A stretch of DNA of 64,000 nucleotides from Laguncularia racemosa (Eukaryota > Streptophyta > Magnoliopsida > Myrtales > Combretaceae), in contig JBBMOL010000065.1 in NCBI GenBank assembly GCA_037954665.1, positions 930,001 to 994,000 of the forward strand, in the 5' to 3' direction. This document shows, piece after piece, positions 10,916 through 23,300 of this stretch. The number at the start of each line of letters is the position of its first letter. The stretch's first letter is position 1. The notes under the pieces are model-generated. The model was given only the letters and a program-made list of their open reading frames with translations, ran no database searches and was not told where the DNA came from. The position numbers and the translations under genes were made by a program.

Positions 10916-10950
10916 CTAATATTATTTTACGTGCCTATATGCACAAGCAC

Positions 10951-13900
10951 TACTTAGGAAATTATGATCTAGTTGTAGTTAAAAAGAACGTTCAATGACC
11001 TACACCTACTGTTAAAAATACTTTCTTTTTTTATACAACCTATTATCCAATCCTTGATTCGATATCTCTTCCATCCGATTCAACGACGAAAACAACTACA
11101 TTGCATCCGACAAAAATAGCATTTTGGTAGCCTGAATATGAATATTTTTATCAACCTATCGTTGTACTCTTTTCTTTTCTTTTTTTAATTTCTTTTTCTA
11201 AATGTAGAATGCTATTGTTATTATATTTGGAGGGTGACAATATCATTGAGATATACATAAGTAAATATATATTTATGATAATTAAAAGTCATCCAAAAAC
11301 AAATGAGTACTATACTAAATTATATGTCTACTGAAGACCTTACAAGTTAAAAGAGAACTACAGACATGGAATGAAGTTTTTGAATTCGGGGTAAAAATTG
11401 CAAATGCATCTATAAAAATATTGGTTAAATGTAGAGAGATTAACTAAACTTTTAAAGCATATTTTATCATTATCTCATAAGTTTTGACAATATATATATA
11501 CTCTTACGCTATCGTTTAAGTCCAAAAATTATTACTATTGGTCTTGGTCATCCTTTTAGCGATGATTTTAGAATTCTAATAATAGCTTCAAAGCTATGTA
11601 TATATAATTAAAAGTTATGGGAAATAAAAATAGATTTTGAGATTTATGAAATCTTTTCATATTAGATTTTGAGAAGTTTATATCAATATAAAGATTATAA
11701 AATGCATAGCTTCTTAGCAAACATGTTATCATTTTTATAGGTTATTTTGTGTTTTTATTTGATTTGTAATTTTTAAAAATTTAATTTTTAATTTTTTTAT
11801 AAATGTCTTAAATGTGTTAGTTATATATTTTATTTTTATATAATTCGAAATATGTATCTTAATAGTATTTTTTATTGTTTTGAATAAATAAGATTAGAAA
11901 AGAAAAGCCAGAGGTCGTCTAAAACTTTATTTGCTCATCGAAAACTTTGGCCAAACACACTTAATGTAAAATTAGAAAAAAGAGAAGTTGCCTTCATTAT
12001 TTTTATTATAGGGAGGTGATCACTGGAATAGGATAAGACAAAATGCCATGCTCGAAAATCAATGGAAAATCCATCCAATTAATATAATAGATGATGACTC
12101 AGAGTCAGAGTCTATGTGCGTTTTGTAATACGTTTTGTTTGCTCCATTAAATGCAAAGCGGGCCATTCCACTAGGGCAAGTCAATCCCCAGATTAACATT
12201 TGTTGTGGGGGTGGAGGGCGGTGGGTGTTGGAGGATGGAAATGAAAATCACAGGCCAACCCTTCCGTACACCAAGATCTTCCCTATCCCAGTCCTTTCTT
12301 TTGCAGAGTTTTGGTTAGTAAATATGAATAGGGTTGTTAGACTTAGGGTGACAGATGAGCCAAGTTCTTTAAGAGTTTATATTCATAACTCAAAATTAAT
12401 CATTGAACTTAAGCTGAGACAAGTTGAGCTCGGCTTGTTTATAAATCAAAAGTGAACTAAATCAAATTTAAAGTGAATTGAGTTTAAGTAGTTTTGAGTG
12501 ATTCCCTTGTTTACAATCTTAGTTTATATATATATGTGTGTGTGTTTGTAAAATTAAAACTTATAAAACTAATATCTATGTAATATGGTAATGGATAATA
12601 TAATATAATATAATATAATATTTATTCTTTGTTTATTTATCTATTTATTAATATATTTATTCATTTTATATATTTAATTTCCTATATTATATAAAATGTA
12701 TATAAATTTTGTAAGCTCGCTTATGGGCATGCTTGTTATCTTGTTAATAATATAAAATAGTTGATTCGCAAGATTAAGTAGAAGTTTGAATTTGATTTGT
12801 TTAGATAAATGAGTTTCATTTTGAGTTTAGTAGTTTATTTATAAATAAAGCTTAAATAGATCTCAAATAATTTGCCAGCCATAAAGTTTGCAATTCATGT
12901 GAAAGGATTGGGATGAAAATTTATTTTATATCAAATTCAAATGAATATGAAAAAAGATTATAAATAACTAGTTCATGTTACAATTATTATTATTTTTTTA
13001 TGATAATCATATCTTTTATATCATATGTCGTGTTAATTTTATATTTTATTTTTATAATTTTAATACTATTATTGACATGCTTATGCCATGTTATCATGTG
13101 ATATAAGAAATCATTGACTCAAAAAACAAGAATTGAAGCAAGGTTGTTTTTTTGGCCCCTATGATAGTCCTTGGGACATATAATGTTTTATTTTTTAGTT
13201 TCTTGATTGATGGATGAGCATTAATCAATAAAATCCTTATGTAATGATTTACGTTATCAATTATGTTAAATTTAATGGGATGATTTAACGTCTTAGGAGC
13301 TTTAAGATTTTTTTATTTTTTAAAAACTTCAAATTGTATAAGATTGGACATATTAGTAAATTCAACTACCACCTTAACCTCAAATATTAATGCACGTGTT
13401 TTAGTGGAGCACTTTTTTTGGCATCACGGGTCCAACAATCTAGAATTCTAGGTAAATTGCACTTTCCAATTCTATAAACATTAATATATGTTTTCTTTTT
13501 GTTTTAGATATACATACTTTTTATTATCTATATTATTAAAATAGACAAACCATTTTGTATACTCTCTTTTCTCAAAAATTTGCATATATAATAATAATCT
13601 ATATAATTTAGTACACAGCTTATAAAACATCAAATATGATTAAAATAACCTTTCATATTTTTGTGGGAGGGTGGTTACATTACAAGTTTCTCTCTTTTTA
13701 TTCATTAAACCAATTTCACTTTTGAGGATAATAGTTATATTTATGTAGGTAAATAATATATAATTCTTTTTATTTAAAAGTTCAAATAAAGGATTAAAGT
13801 AATTTATTTATTGTGCATTTTCAACAAATTTATTTTTCTATCAATGTAATATATAGTAAGATTATTATTACTATATTATGATTATAAGGGTTTGAAACGT

Positions 13901-15682
13901 GAAAAATTTTTAAGGGTTTAAAACTTGAAAAATCTTTCTTCAAAATATTAAGATGAGTTTGTTTCATAGGGATTGATTATTCTTAAATAAGCATTTTATT
14001 GGTATAAGGTTCTTACCATTTTTATTGTTAGATACACACTTACACTTATGAAGATAATATAAAAACCACATTAAATGTTACATATTTTCATATTACACGT
14101 ATTATTTCCTAGTAAGATATGTATTTATTTTTTCAATAATCATGACGGAGATGAACATTCAAATTTGATTTATCCTACTAAAAAACAAGAATGGATACCA
14201 AAAGCCTTAATAATATCAAATAAAACACTATATAGTTCTTTATTGTATAAAGTATCTCAAAGGATGGAAGAAATTGAATGGTTGCAATTAAGGTGAGTAC
14301 GAATTGATTCTATTTGGTTTATGAATGTTGATGGTGGGAATGGTTGTAAGGTATCATATATTGAAAATTAGGAATCCTATTTGTGTTTTTAGTTGGATCA
14401 GTTCAGTCTTTAATTTCATAATTTTTTTTATTAATAATAAAAAATTAATATATATAATTAAATAATAAAATTAATTACTGAATTAATTCCATTAAAATAA
14501 TGAAAGAATTTCTTATTCATTTTGATTTCAGTTCAGGTCAATTACATATTTAATTTTTAATAAACAGTGGAGGATTTGGTTTGAATTGCAATGCTTGTAA
14601 CAATGGGAGGTTACTATTACAACCACTAGTATAGAATGTATAACATAGACCATAGGAATACGGAGTACACATAATATGAACAGTCATTTGAATGGGGACA
14701 AGGCAATAGACAAGTGGGATATTGTGAATATTGGCAATGGATTTTCCAAGATCTCATCGAGTACTAAAAACACACCAACACAAGATCCTCTCTCTCTCTT
14801 CTTTTCTCTCTCTAGGATCTTCTCTCAAATCTCCACTCCACCCCACTTTACTTCCCATAATAAAATGGACCAACCTTTAGATGATTTTTTCAGGTTTAGT
14901 TTCTCTTTTGATTACCACAAAAATGTGGTACTGGATTGGACAAATTTTACAAAAAGTTAATTTTTTCAAAATTTCCAAACTGTCCTTCCATTTCTTTTCT
15001 CTTACATCATACAAACATAAAACCCTTTCAAGAGCTTATTTAGAGTGTTGAACTTTATTTTGATGAAGATATTACTTTGTTAAAGGTAGTTCATATATTA
15101 TCGTCATTTATAATGAAAATATTGATTTAATTTATTTATTATTAAAATTTATAAAATACATCAAAGTATTGTAATTTAAATATAATTATAGTTATAAAAA
15201 ATTAAAGTAAATTATTGTAATGCAATATATATTAATTTTTTATAATATTAATATAATTAACATTAAATATAATTTATAATTTTTTACTACAATTTTTAAA
15301 AATTACTAATATAATTTTTAAAACATGTTATATTATTAAATATAATATAAATTATTATAATTTATAATATGAATTATTAATTTTTTTAATCAATAGATTT
15401 ACACAAATTATTTTATATAATTTATAATCTTTTCAAATAGTATTTACTATATTCAGTATAGTACTTCACAATTCCTAATAATGAATAACACAAAAATTCT
15501 TATCCAATACTAAACAAACCAAACGTGGTATAAAAAACTTTTTTGTTCAGTTTTTTTTGTTTTATACTATCTAGTAATTCTTATACTGTCTAGTACCAGT
15601 AATCAAACGTTACCTTCCTAAACTTGAAGTATCTAAGTTGCTCTGTCTTTTGACAAAATAAACCGAACCCAGTTTAGTAGAT
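10951..15682. other. AT-rich intergenic region without recognisable genes
   Basis: The stretch is AT-rich with only short ORFs (longest about 106 aa at 12135-12455, no recognised motif). It includes a (TATAA)n tract near 12594-12621, a TA/TG microsatellite near 12525-12546, and around 12350-12870 degenerate runs related to the gagcttgagctt motif seen elsewhere. CT-rich sequence at about 14785-14825 precedes nothing recognisable. Old decayed transposons are likely, but I could not assign any. Confidence 0.5.
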
Positions 15683-17754
15683 ATGGTTATGGCAAATGGG
15701 TCATTGCCTGAACTCCATATTCTTGCTGTTGATGATAGTCTTGTGGAGAGGATGGTCATTGAGAGGTTGCTGATTTCTATTTTTATTTGGACTATTCAAA
15801 TTTTCTTTGTGTGTTTCCCCCAGGGGTATTGATATGTGGAATTGGGTTTTGGTTTATTTTGCAGTTACTGTTGTGGATAGTGGAAGAAGAGCTCTTCAGT
15901 TTTTGGGGTTAGATGATGAGAAGAAAGCTTCTGTTGGATTTGATGTAAGACCGAATTAATCTCTTTATGTAGTGTATATTGTTAATTTGTTTTCAAAAAA
16001 AAAAAAAAAGAAAAAAAAATGAGATGAGAAATAGTAAATTGAAGTGACTAAAAATTGTTGTAAGCTTTTGAGTTTCTGATATAGGATTTAGGGGTGAATT
16101 TGGGTCAATATCAGGTTCTGTTTTGTTAGTAGAATCTCACAATCATGGCGGAAGGGTTAGTTTAGGGCCAATCGACTCGGCAGTCCAGCTATCTGACCAT
16201 TGAAATAGATGATGTATTTAATTTACTAGTTGATTTCACTATTATGTACTTTTGGGCAGTCCGGTCGACTGGACTGTAGAAGTGTCCACTTACTAGAGAA
16301 ACGAGGCCATCTGTTATTGCTTGCTATATTTAACAACATTCTAATGATAGATTTAGGCTTTTAGTGCATACTGTTAATCACTGTGAAAATGTGTTCATTG
16401 ATTTCAGGCTTTGAAAGTGAATTTGATAATGACCGACTACTCATGCCTGGAATGACTGGATATGCGCTCCTCAAAAAGATCAAGGTTAATGCACTTGCTG
16501 CTTCTGGATTTTGATCATGTGTCGATGTATCATGTTGTCAAGCAGTAGGGGCTTCCGTTAATAAAGTTGTCATTGAAAATTTTCTTTGCAGGAATCATCT
16601 GCTTTTCGAGAAATCCCTGTTGTCATATTGTCATTGGAGAGAATACTTGCTCTTATCAATAGGTAATTGTCTCTTTGATGTAGATGATATAACTTCCCTA
16701 TGCACTTGTTAATGTTTTTTGCAAACGGATGCAAGTAAAATTTATTTTGGACCTCTTCCAAATCTTGTCATCTTAATTTGTTTTAAGTAATAGACTCTGT
16801 TAGCTTATTAAATGATGTGCTATAATAGACTATGAGTAGCTTTGTTCCCCACTTCCGCTCAGCGGTTGTATCAAGCTTTCTCTGGCAGATCTAATGAAGG
16901 CATTTTGAGTTGATTAATGGAAAGTAATCAATAGCAGAGTTGATTTTTAGATATGTTGTGTTCTCTAATTGGTTTCATAAGTTGCTAAACTGTGTCAAGT
17001 TGCGAATTCCTTGTGTTTAGTGTTGAATTGATGCAAAAATTAGAGATCAAGGCATCTCTTGCTAGACGTATAAATTATTGCACTATGAAGTTTGGAATCA
17101 GCAAGGAAAAAAAAAAGTTGGAGGGTTCACTTTTTTGTCCACAATTAACTCCCTAGCTTTTAGCATCAGCTTTTCAGAGATTTTCACAATTGCTAAACTC
17201 TTGGGCAGAAGGATTTCTCTCTTATGAGGCAATCAATAAATGCTGGTCATGTCGCATGTTAATTCCAGGAGCTGCTTGTTGCATTGCATCTTGACATGGG
17301 TCTTGTTGAATCACATTTGTAGTGATCATAGATGTTGAACCGTAAATTAGGAATAAATGGATCTCTATCTTCAACATTTGATGTTAACATGACACTTATT
17401 TTACTTCTTAGCAGATGTCTAGAGGAAGGAGCGGAGGACTTCTTGGCGAAACCAGTAAAACCATCAGATGTTAAACAATTGAAGGAGTTATTACTTAGAG
17501 GAGGAAAGTTGGAGAAGAACCAGAGCAGCACCAAGAAGAGACTACGTGATCCTGATCATGCCATATCAGAACAGCCTTCATCAAATGTTAAACGTTTGAA
17601 GGAATCTTTAATTAGAGGGGGAGAGTTGGACAGGAATGGAAGCAGCACCATGAAGAGACTACATAGGCTGATCATGCCATATCAGAACAGCCTTCAACTT
17701 TGTCACCAACACGTATCTGCATCTAGGCCAATCAGAATCCGTACTAGACAATGA
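15683..17754 (+). pseudogene. Type-A two-component response regulator (ARR-like) pseudogene, five exons
   Basis: Type-A response regulators are cytokinin-induced receiver-domain proteins that dampen cytokinin signalling. Exon 1 starts at ATG 15683 and encodes LPELHILAVDDSLVERMVIE with the acidic DD pair. Exon 2 is 15865-15944 (VDSGRRALQFLGLDDEKK). Exon 3 is 16408-16484 (KVNLIMTDY, with the phospho-acceptor Asp). Exon 4 is 16592-16662 (ESSAFREIPVVILS). Exon 5 starts at 17415 (CLEEGAEDFLAKPVK, with the conserved Lys). Exons 2-5 keep canonical AG/GT borders. It is broken: one base is missing in exon 3 near 16441, right after the TDY codons, causing an early stop; exon 1 lacks a clear donor where the KISS-type residues are expected; exon 4 has replacements in the usual SSEN motif. 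The last exon carries a repeated module. Confidence 0.85.
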
Positions 17755-17885
17755 GCAGCCTTCATCAGATGTTAAACATTTGAGGAGAGTTGGAAGAGAA
17801 CCGAAGCAACACCAAGAAGAGACTACATGACACTGATCGTGCAATATCAGTACAGCCTTCCCCTTTGTCATTGTCGCACACCTGC
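17462..17885 (+). repeat. Three degenerate copies of a ~115-bp module in the last exon of the response-regulator relic
   Basis: Copies start at about 17462, 17579 and 17763. Each begins catcaGatgttaaac, continues with a stretch encoding an RGG-L-x-x-N-x-SST-KKRL pattern and ends in atatcag-acagccttc. The first copy overlaps the conserved KPVKPSDVKQLKE end of the receiver domain, so the C-terminal tail arose by duplication of the domain end plus the tail. The third copy lies beyond the stop at 17754 and has a deletion of about 10 bp. Confidence 0.75.
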
Positions 17886-18059
17886 AGTCTAGGCCATGCC
17901 AGTTCCTTTGGTAAGCAACACCCTTGGCTGTGATCGAGACCAAGATCAATCTCTAGGAGAATCCTCATCTTCAATATGCTCCCGCGCTCATCCTCCTCTA
18001 CATATATAGTGGTATCACAAAATTGTGATGACTTGTTGAAAAATTGGTACCAGAAATTG

Positions 18060-18860
18060 AGAAACTGCATTAGAATAAGGAGGAAAGTTGTTAATATAGT
18101 AATTACGTTTATTTAGTAGAAACAACTATAGGTTACTGCAAGTGTATTAGAATAGGGAAAAAAATAAGTAATATAAGCAACTAAGTATGTGTATCAAAAT
18201 CTCTGAAGCAATGCAATAATTTGATAAAAATTGATAATGTGGGCAAGTATGTACAAATATACAATCCAACATATTATACTATAATTTGAAGAAAAGTTGA
18301 TAATATAAGTAAAAATCTATCTCAATTTGACAAAATATATCAAAATATTTAGTAAAGCTGGTAAAATAAATGTTAAAATATGTTAAATGAGTATACAATT
18401 TAATAAATTGTATCAAAACATATAGGAAAAGTTACTAATATGGATAAATATGTGTATGCATTAGAATCCTTTTAAACAACATCACAATCTAACAAATTTT
18501 ACTAGATTTTGACAAAAGTCAATAATTTAGGAAGTACTACCAAAATATTTAGTATAGTTAGTAAAATGGATGTACTAAAATATCTAAAAAATACGTGTAC
18601 TAGAATCTCTTAAACGGTATTATGATCTAACAAATTGTATCAAAATAAGGAGGAAAAGTTAGTAATATCAGTAAATATGTATATGTATTGGAATTTTTCA
18701 AGTATGACCATAATTTATCAAATTATACCAAAATTTGGTAATACAGGCAAAAATGTTATCACAATTTGACAAAATATACAAAAATATTTAATAAAGTTAG
18801 TAAATAGGTGTACCTAAATGTGTAAAAGGGTATCATAACTTGGCAAGTGGTGTCAATGTA
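18060..18860. repeat. Degenerate AT-rich minisatellite-like array
   Basis: Variants of aaaagttagtaatatnagtaaatatgtgtat, a-gaatctcttaaac, atctaacaaattgtatcaaaa and atatttagtaaagttagtaaa recur in the same order at irregular spacing of about 100-135 bp (for example near 18160, 18424, 18551, 18648 and 18780). No coding content is seen. This looks like an old tandem array blurred by mutation. Confidence 0.65.
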
Positions 18861-21800
18861 AAACTCTACTTTTTGATTCCACAATTGGATTAAATCAATC
18901 TATGTATCTAACAGTCTACGTGCACAGCTTGAGATTCCATCTTAGTTAGTCATATGCATCAAACATGCTTGAGGTATAACTTTAACCTTAGAGCTCCACG
19001 TAATCTAAGTGAGAATTATAACGAAGAATTAGTGTTTCATGTAATTTTTTTTTAATAATTTCTAACTTTGTCATGCTTTTCACATGAAGAGAACGACTCT
19101 TTATTTTCTTTCATAGCGACTTCGATTGTGTTCCCTTTTTCTTAATTTTTGTTATATAGATCCTATTAATAACAAAAAAAAAAATATTTATTTTAAAAGC
19201 TTGTTTAAGGTTCTTAGTAATAAAGTGATAAATGATGCTAAGGTTCTTAGAAACGATGGATGTAATTTACTCCATCACTCCTATCTTAGTTCAATATAAT
19301 TTAAGAAGAATGAAAAGAAAAGTATTAACGTGTGAGTGCGAAATTATATAATCAAACCTTAAATTGTATACTTAAGTTTCTTTAGACCTTCCCTAATAGT
19401 TCTGGAGATATCTATCAATGGGATGGAATCATCCATGGAGTCCTCAAATGTGTTTGTTAAAATAAAATTGTATGGAAATTGCTACAAAACAAATCCTCCT
19501 TTTCTTAGGATTTTGTTGCTATAGCCCAAGATAATGAAATGATGAGCTTAAATCTTAGAACTAGCTTTTCAAACCTAATTCCTAGTTGACCTATTTACAC
19601 AGGCCATCCTAAGGCTTAGATCAATTGTTATAAATATTCAATTTGAATTTAATTAGATCTACAAATTAGTTCAACTAAATATTATAAAGCATGAGCATAA
19701 GCTCAATAAATTACTCAAGTAGATCGAGCTTGAGCTTAACTCAACTGATGTCAAATTGAATCGAATTGAATCTAGTGAGTTATCATGTTAATGCCCAAAA
19801 TTACCTTATAATACCATAAAATTTTGTGTTTTGTATAGTTAAACTAAATATGATATAAGAAAATTATACTATACTGTTTTTTACTATGCAATATTGTCTT
19901 AAACATTTTGTGTTGTTTAATTTAGCAATCTAAGCACTATTTAAGTCTCTTATAGGAACTCAACCTCCTTGCAATAGATGTGAAAGCTTATGGGTGGGAT
20001 GAAATGGTTTTATGCATTATCAATTATTATTTTCCATCAGCAAAAACTATTACTACAATTATCCCACGAAATTTGTAGTATTCTATTCATTGTACTGTGG
20101 TAGAATATAATATCCTTTTTAATTGAAAATTGAGTAAATTTAATTGAAGAAAAATAAAAATCAATTTTTAGAAGAGTTTTAAAGAATATCATGAAAACAA
20201 ATTTCAAAACAAAGTTGAAATACGTGTCATGTTACAATTCAATGGTCATTTGCTAACACCACATGTTGTTAATATCTAATGGAGGTCTTGACTCACACCC
20301 ATTTCAAAATTCCTTATCACATCAAACTATTGGAATTTTTATGTAATAATTTTCATAAAAATATCATCCAAAAATGATTTATGTACAAAGTTAGTAAACA
20401 AAACATAAAAGCAATGAATAGAAGCATACTTGAATCCAAGACCTATAAGACTCTTTATTTAATGTGAAGTTGTAGCCTTTCAAATCTATAAGATATTTTG
20501 TCTCATCCTTTTTTATGATGGAGTGTTAAAGAGAACAAAATAGCATCATCTATAACTTAGAAACCACGACCATATTTATATCCATAAGTTAACTACTTGT
20601 TAACTTTTATTATTTCAGATTTTGCCTATCATAAAATGGGAAATAATTTCTTTGATCTCTACATATAGCAACCCATATTTACTTAATATATTAAAGTTTA
20701 TGACCTTACTAGATTACTTTGTTTGAACTTTATACAATATGATAGTCTTATTAAACAATTATTATGATTATTATTACATATAAGCTCATCTGGTTTATTT
20801 ATAAAATAAAATTAACACAGACCCAACGTCATGCATACTTTTTTTTTTTTACAAAATATTTAAAACTTCACAAAAAGTGCAAAAGTAAATCTTCAAAAGA
20901 TATGCAATGTTACATTTTTCATCTATAAAATCGTTCGAAATTCTCAATTATCATTGAAAATGAATGAATTTTGAATAAAAAGGGAATGTGTTGTACATCA
21001 TATTACATTATGAGATTACTTTAACACTATTATACTAAAATTGCACCATTTGTTTGTGACACATTGGAAATTGGCTTTTTTTCATCTCGCCTTTAATTAG
21101 AAGTTTTATGTATAAGGTGATCTTTAACGACAGGTTATTTAAAGAGTTGCTTAGGTTGTCATATCAGTATTTCAAGTAATTTTTCATTTTAAGGAACTCT
21201 TTACATTATTAATCAGTTGGTTCAAGAAGGTTACATAATAATTTATTATTATTTTGTGAATCCCATTTTTTATCATTTATATACTTTAAAAGGTCAAAAA
21301 AAAAAAAGTAACATTGCTTACAGAAGCAACTTGAGCTTTAGTAATTGGGTTGAGTGACCTCATTACCAACAAAACAAGGGTGCTTAGCATTAGAATTTGT
21401 GTCAAGCACCCCATTAAAGGTGCCCCTAATAAGGTTTCAACAAAAGAAGAGGGAAAAAAAAGGTTTAATGTAGAGTTTTCAAAGTAGAACTTCTGTTCAT
21501 GTGAATGAAGATTCCTCGCAATAACTAAAGTAATTCTTGAAATATTAAAGTTGTAAATGAGAGGATTCGGTTGATATTATCACGTACATACAACATTCAT
21601 CTTATACTTCTCATGGCCTCAAAGAAAATGATAAGGAGATGACACATTGATGAATGACTTAGAGAGATTGAAGGAAGGCAAACTAGACACTCTTAATGGC
21701 TCAAATGTACAAATGAAAAATAAGGGCACTTAAGGTATCAACCTTATAGTTCTTGAATAGTTGTGCTTATTCTTCATTTAAGCAATTATTTAATCTTTGA

Positions 21801-21889
21801 GAGTAGAGCTTTGAAAGCAAAACACTATTGCTCTAATATCTCAAAATCATGTTAAAATGAGGAGGAACTTGAGTACTCCTTAGGGCTAT

Positions 21890-22270
21890 GAATAATCAAG
21901 TTGAGAAAATATGATAAATTGTTGAACTCGTGCTCAAGCTCAATTTAAAATTTCAAAGTTTGAGCTTAATTCAAGCTTGATCAAGCTTAGAATTTTGAGC
22001 TTGAACTCATCTTAAAATAACACTAAACAAACTCAAGCTAAACTCAAATAAAGTTATTTATACTTAATTTATCTAAATAATTTTTTAGTTAAAATAATAT
22101 TAATATTTAAACTTAGCTCAAATGCATCTAATAATTAAACTTCACTTAATTTGATTAGACTTGCAAGTTAATCAAGATAAATGATAGAAAGCTCAAGCTC
22201 AACTCAAATATTATTGAATCAAACTTAAAACCTATAAGTAGTTTAACTTATTTACACTTTGAAAAAGAAT
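21890..22270. repeat. Tract of iterated GAGCTT/CAAGCTC motifs
   Basis: Short motifs such as ctcaagctca, gagcttaattcaagcttgatc and aagctcaagctcaactc recur every 15-40 bp in otherwise AT-rich DNA. Similar tracts are near 12360-12870, 19660-19790 and 22890-23300. Such alternating gagctt sequences are typical of decayed plant DNA transposons; the family cannot be named from this alone. Confidence 0.4.
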
Positions 22271-22889
22271 CCACACCTAGATAAACAAATTCAAATAGGT
22301 CCTATCATTCTCTCTAGATATATATGTATGTATGTATAAATCAACTAGTAAAATATACATATGGTCCTGTCTACAGATAAGAAGCTCTAGAAAAACGAAA
22401 AAACAAACATATAAACAAACATTTTTCATGAAAAGGACCATGCTACTAAGTCATCCAATGTGTTCTACAAAGCTCCTAGGAGAGAAAGATAGACAATGTC
22501 TTAACAAGCAACAACCAATCATATTATATGAGTTGAGTCACATCAAAGCTTTGATGCATTGAATGAATTGAATAGTAAACTTTTAAAAATATTTAGAATT
22601 TAGTTAAATGTTTCTAAAACTATGTCTTAAATTAAATATTAGTCATGAAATTTTGAACTAATTATCCTTCCTCCATTTGATATATGTTAGAAGAGAAGAA
22701 AACTTAGGAAATGTTTGTAAGATACAATCAACTTGATATTTGACTTGTAGAAAAGTCATACATAACAGTTGAAGCAACCTAGAGGTTCACTTAAAAATCA
22801 AGAGCATGGAAGTAATTGGGCATCAATGATTCCCTTTTGTAAATACACATTAAACCTTAAACCCTAAAATGCTCTCCTTTTTGTATGCC

Positions 22890-23300
22890 ACCATTAGAAC
22901 ATAAATGAGTTGAGTTAAGATTATATAGTATTGAACTAGAATTTGAACAACTCAAAATTTTAAAACTTGAACTTGATCGAACTTGTAATTTTGAGGAGCT
23001 CAAATTTGACTCAATTAATCTTGTTTTGACTTGATTTATGTAAAAAAAATAAATAAATAAAGATGATATTAACATTTAAACTTGATTTGGAACTCGACTA
23101 ACTTTAAAATTTATCTCAAGTTTGATTAGGCTTGCTATTAACATTTAAACTTGACTTACTTTAAAATTCATCTTGAGTTTAATTAAACTCATAAACTAAT
23201 CAAGTCAAACATTACAAAACTCAAGCTTAACTACTAGAATAACTTAAGCCAATTTTTATTAAACCTATTAACCGAACTTAAATAGTTTATAAGTAGGCTT
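22890..23300. repeat. Second tract of GAGCTT/CTCAAATTTGACTCAA motifs
   Basis: This is the same type of sequence as 21890-22270, with aacttgatcgaacttg, gaggagctcaaatttgactc and actcaagcttaacta, plus two near-copies of a segment containing attaacatttaaacttga (about 23069 and 23139). It ends before a CTCCCTCTCTCC run near 23330. Confidence 0.4.

Larger units (their letters stand above)
9023..10950 (+). mobile_element. Chromovirus (Ty3/gypsy) 3' half, probably CRM-like, interrupted by element A
   Basis: Directly after the Ogre 3' LTR the sequence encodes the end of an RNase H domain, an integrase and an integrase C-terminal tail, then a probable 3' LTR. The Ogre copy is therefore nested inside this older element, whose 5' half lies left of the window. 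The tail and a post-tail region rich in ACACGGCCGTGT motifs resemble the complete minus-strand CRM-like element at 35116-41436. Confidence 0.8.

Noticed and set aside
12135..12455. 106-aa ORF as a gene
   Set aside because: Low-complexity GGGGR stretch and no known motif; part of the gagctt-type tract.
14676..14960. 94-aa plus ORF with Ser/Thr-rich segment
   Set aside because: Driven by a CT-rich tract; no homology recognised and no supporting splice or promoter structure.
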